From: Trachemys scripta elegans
Taxonomy: Eukaryota; Chordata; Testudines; Emydidae
Assembly (NCBI RefSeq): GCF_013100865.1
Contig: NC_048299.1
Span: 5,065,433-5,129,432, forward strand
Direction: 5' to 3'
Length of the DNA stretch: 64,000 nucleotides
Shown here: piece after piece, positions 63,240-64,000 of the stretch
Layout: every line of letters begins with the position of its first letter
How positions within the stretch are numbered: position 1 is the stretch's first letter
Translations under genes and position numbers: made by a program
Notes under the pieces: model-generated
The model's database searches: none
Seen by the model: only the letters and a program-made list of their open reading frames with translations
Told to the model about the DNA's origin: nothing

Positions 63240-63348
63240 CTTATTGCTGTGTGTACTGTGTTAGCACCTAGAGGGCTCAGTCAGGGGCCCATTGTGCTAG
63301 GTGACAAGCAAAAAGATGGTCCCTTCCCCAGAGGGCTCCCAATCTAGG
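63240..63348. repeat. Old amniote repeat, unclassified
   Basis: GGCCCATTGTGCTAGGTGAC and AAGATGGTCCCTTCCCCAGA. Relatives at 12.6, 17.3 and 53.6 kb. Confidence 0.45.
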
Positions 63349-63662
63349 ATTTAGACCAGCGATTCTCAACCTATTTACCGTTGTGGGCCGCACATATGGC
63401 TAGGGTGACCAGATGTCCCGATTTTATAGGGACAGTCCTGATATTTGGGGCTTTTTTATATATGGGCTCCTATAACCCCCCACCCCCGTCCCAATTTTTC
63501 ACACTTGCTATCTGGTCACGCTACATGTGGCCCACAATGTGTTATGTGGGCTGCATCCAATACTACCTGTATGGCCCTAAGGATGTCACATGGGCTGCAG
63601 CTATGTGCTGAGTGGTCCACAAGTGCCCCCCGGGCCACAGATAGAGCACCACTGATTTAGAC
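63349..63662. mobile_element. hAT MITE with 8-bp TSD, hosting a TA MITE
   Basis: The element 63357-63654 is flanked by perfect ATTTAGAC duplications (63349-63356 and 63655-63662). The left end is CAGCGATTCTCAACC; the right (minus) end is CAGTGGTGCTCTATC, a hAT pattern. A 119-bp TA-flanked MITE (63403-63521) sits inside it. Confidence 0.92.
63403..63521 (+). mobile_element. Complete TA-flanked MITE nested in hAT
   Basis: Ends GGGTGACCAGATGTCCCG and (minus) GCGTGACCAGATAGCAAG, TA at 63401-63402 and 63522-63523. Same family as 26972 and 11404. Removing it restores a continuous hAT interior (CACATATGGC joined to CATGTGGCCC). Confidence 0.9.
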
Positions 63663-63738
63663 AATATGCCACCAGTGACTAAACAGATAAACGGAGGGGA
63701 GTAAGACAAGATGACAGGTGCACTAGTATAAATTAGTA

Positions 63739-64000
63739 CAGTGGTCCCCAACCTTTGCTGTGTGGCGGGCGCCGGACCGAGGATCGTGGCCGCCGGACAA
63801 GCGGCCGTCGGACAAGCAGCCGCCGAGAAGCGGCAACGTCAAGAAGCGTCGCCGCCGAAATGCCACTGCTTCTCGGCGGCATTTCAGCGGCGATGCTTCT
63901 TGATGACGGTGCTTCTCGGCATCATTTTGGTGGCGACACTTCTTGGCGTTGCTGCTTCTCGGCGGCATTTTGGCGGCTGCTTGTGCGGCAGCCACGCTCC
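63739..64000 (+). mobile_element. hAT-like element with GC-rich minisatellite, cut by window end
   Basis: Left end CAGTGGTCCCCAACCTTTG, a hAT-type terminus preceded by AATTAGTA (candidate 8-bp duplication). The interior has repeated TTCTCGGCGGCATTT and GATGCTTCTT units with inverted counterparts (GCCGCCGAAATGCC). The right end lies outside the window. The minus 90-codon frame is a by-product. Confidence 0.75.

Overview
The window reads as non-coding, repeat-dense vertebrate nuclear DNA, most likely intergenic or deep-intronic sequence from a turtle (Testudines). This rests on the mix of repeats, not on any host gene. The repeats are: CR1 LINEs of several ages, tRNA-derived SINEs whose 3' ends copy the CR1 tail, Penelope-like retroelements (PLEs) with GIY-YIG endonuclease, hAT elements with 8-bp target duplications, TA-flanked short MITEs, hairpin-rich MITEs, MIR-type SINE relics and LTR-like segments. 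I cannot name the species. No host protein-coding exon, rRNA, snRNA, functional tRNA or CRISPR array is supported. Nearly all open frames over 60 codons are chance frames or fall inside repeats.

Layout. 0-6 kb: CR1 3' ends, a hairpin-rich MITE (3.66-3.96 kb) and a tRNA/CR1 SINE (4.6 kb). 6.0-6.8 kb: a complete non-autonomous hAT element with perfect 8-bp duplications. 7.9-8.9 kb: a nest in which a palindromic PLE fragment and a hairpin MITE both sit in an older inverted-repeat element. 10.7-11.2 kb: a truncated PLE. 12.8-14.3 kb: an LTR-like block, then an old CR1 split by a SINE. 18.6-20.5 kb: the best PLE, on the minus strand, with reverse transcriptase and GIY-YIG remnants. 22-29 kb: CR1 and SINE relics and a 1.4-kb minus-strand CR1. 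29.4-29.8 kb: a 352-bp near-perfect palindrome beside the only ambiguous base. 30-38 kb: AT-rich old repeats and quiet sequence. 38.4-39.2 kb: a PLE tip with target duplication, then a probable solo LTR with 5-bp duplication. 41-48 kb: MIR relics, two hairpin MITEs, a SINE nested in an inverted-repeat element and a hAT end. 52.7 kb: another PLE. 53.8-54.8 kb: a GC-rich block with a 36-bp in-frame tandem repeat. 59.0-60.5 kb: the youngest-looking element, a CR1 with a 488-codon open frame covering reverse transcriptase. 61-64 kb: inverted-repeat elements, a hAT element with a TA-flanked MITE inside it, and a hAT element running off the end.

How the parts relate. CR1 reverse transcriptase is the presumed machine for the SINEs, which share its 3' tail. 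The PLE encodes its own enzyme. Its minus-strand tips carry a hammerhead-ribozyme-like core (CUGAUGA, a short helix, GAAA) in several copies, which is the most interesting RNA signal here. The hAT, TA-flanked and hairpin elements have no transposase in the window and would depend on enzymes made elsewhere.
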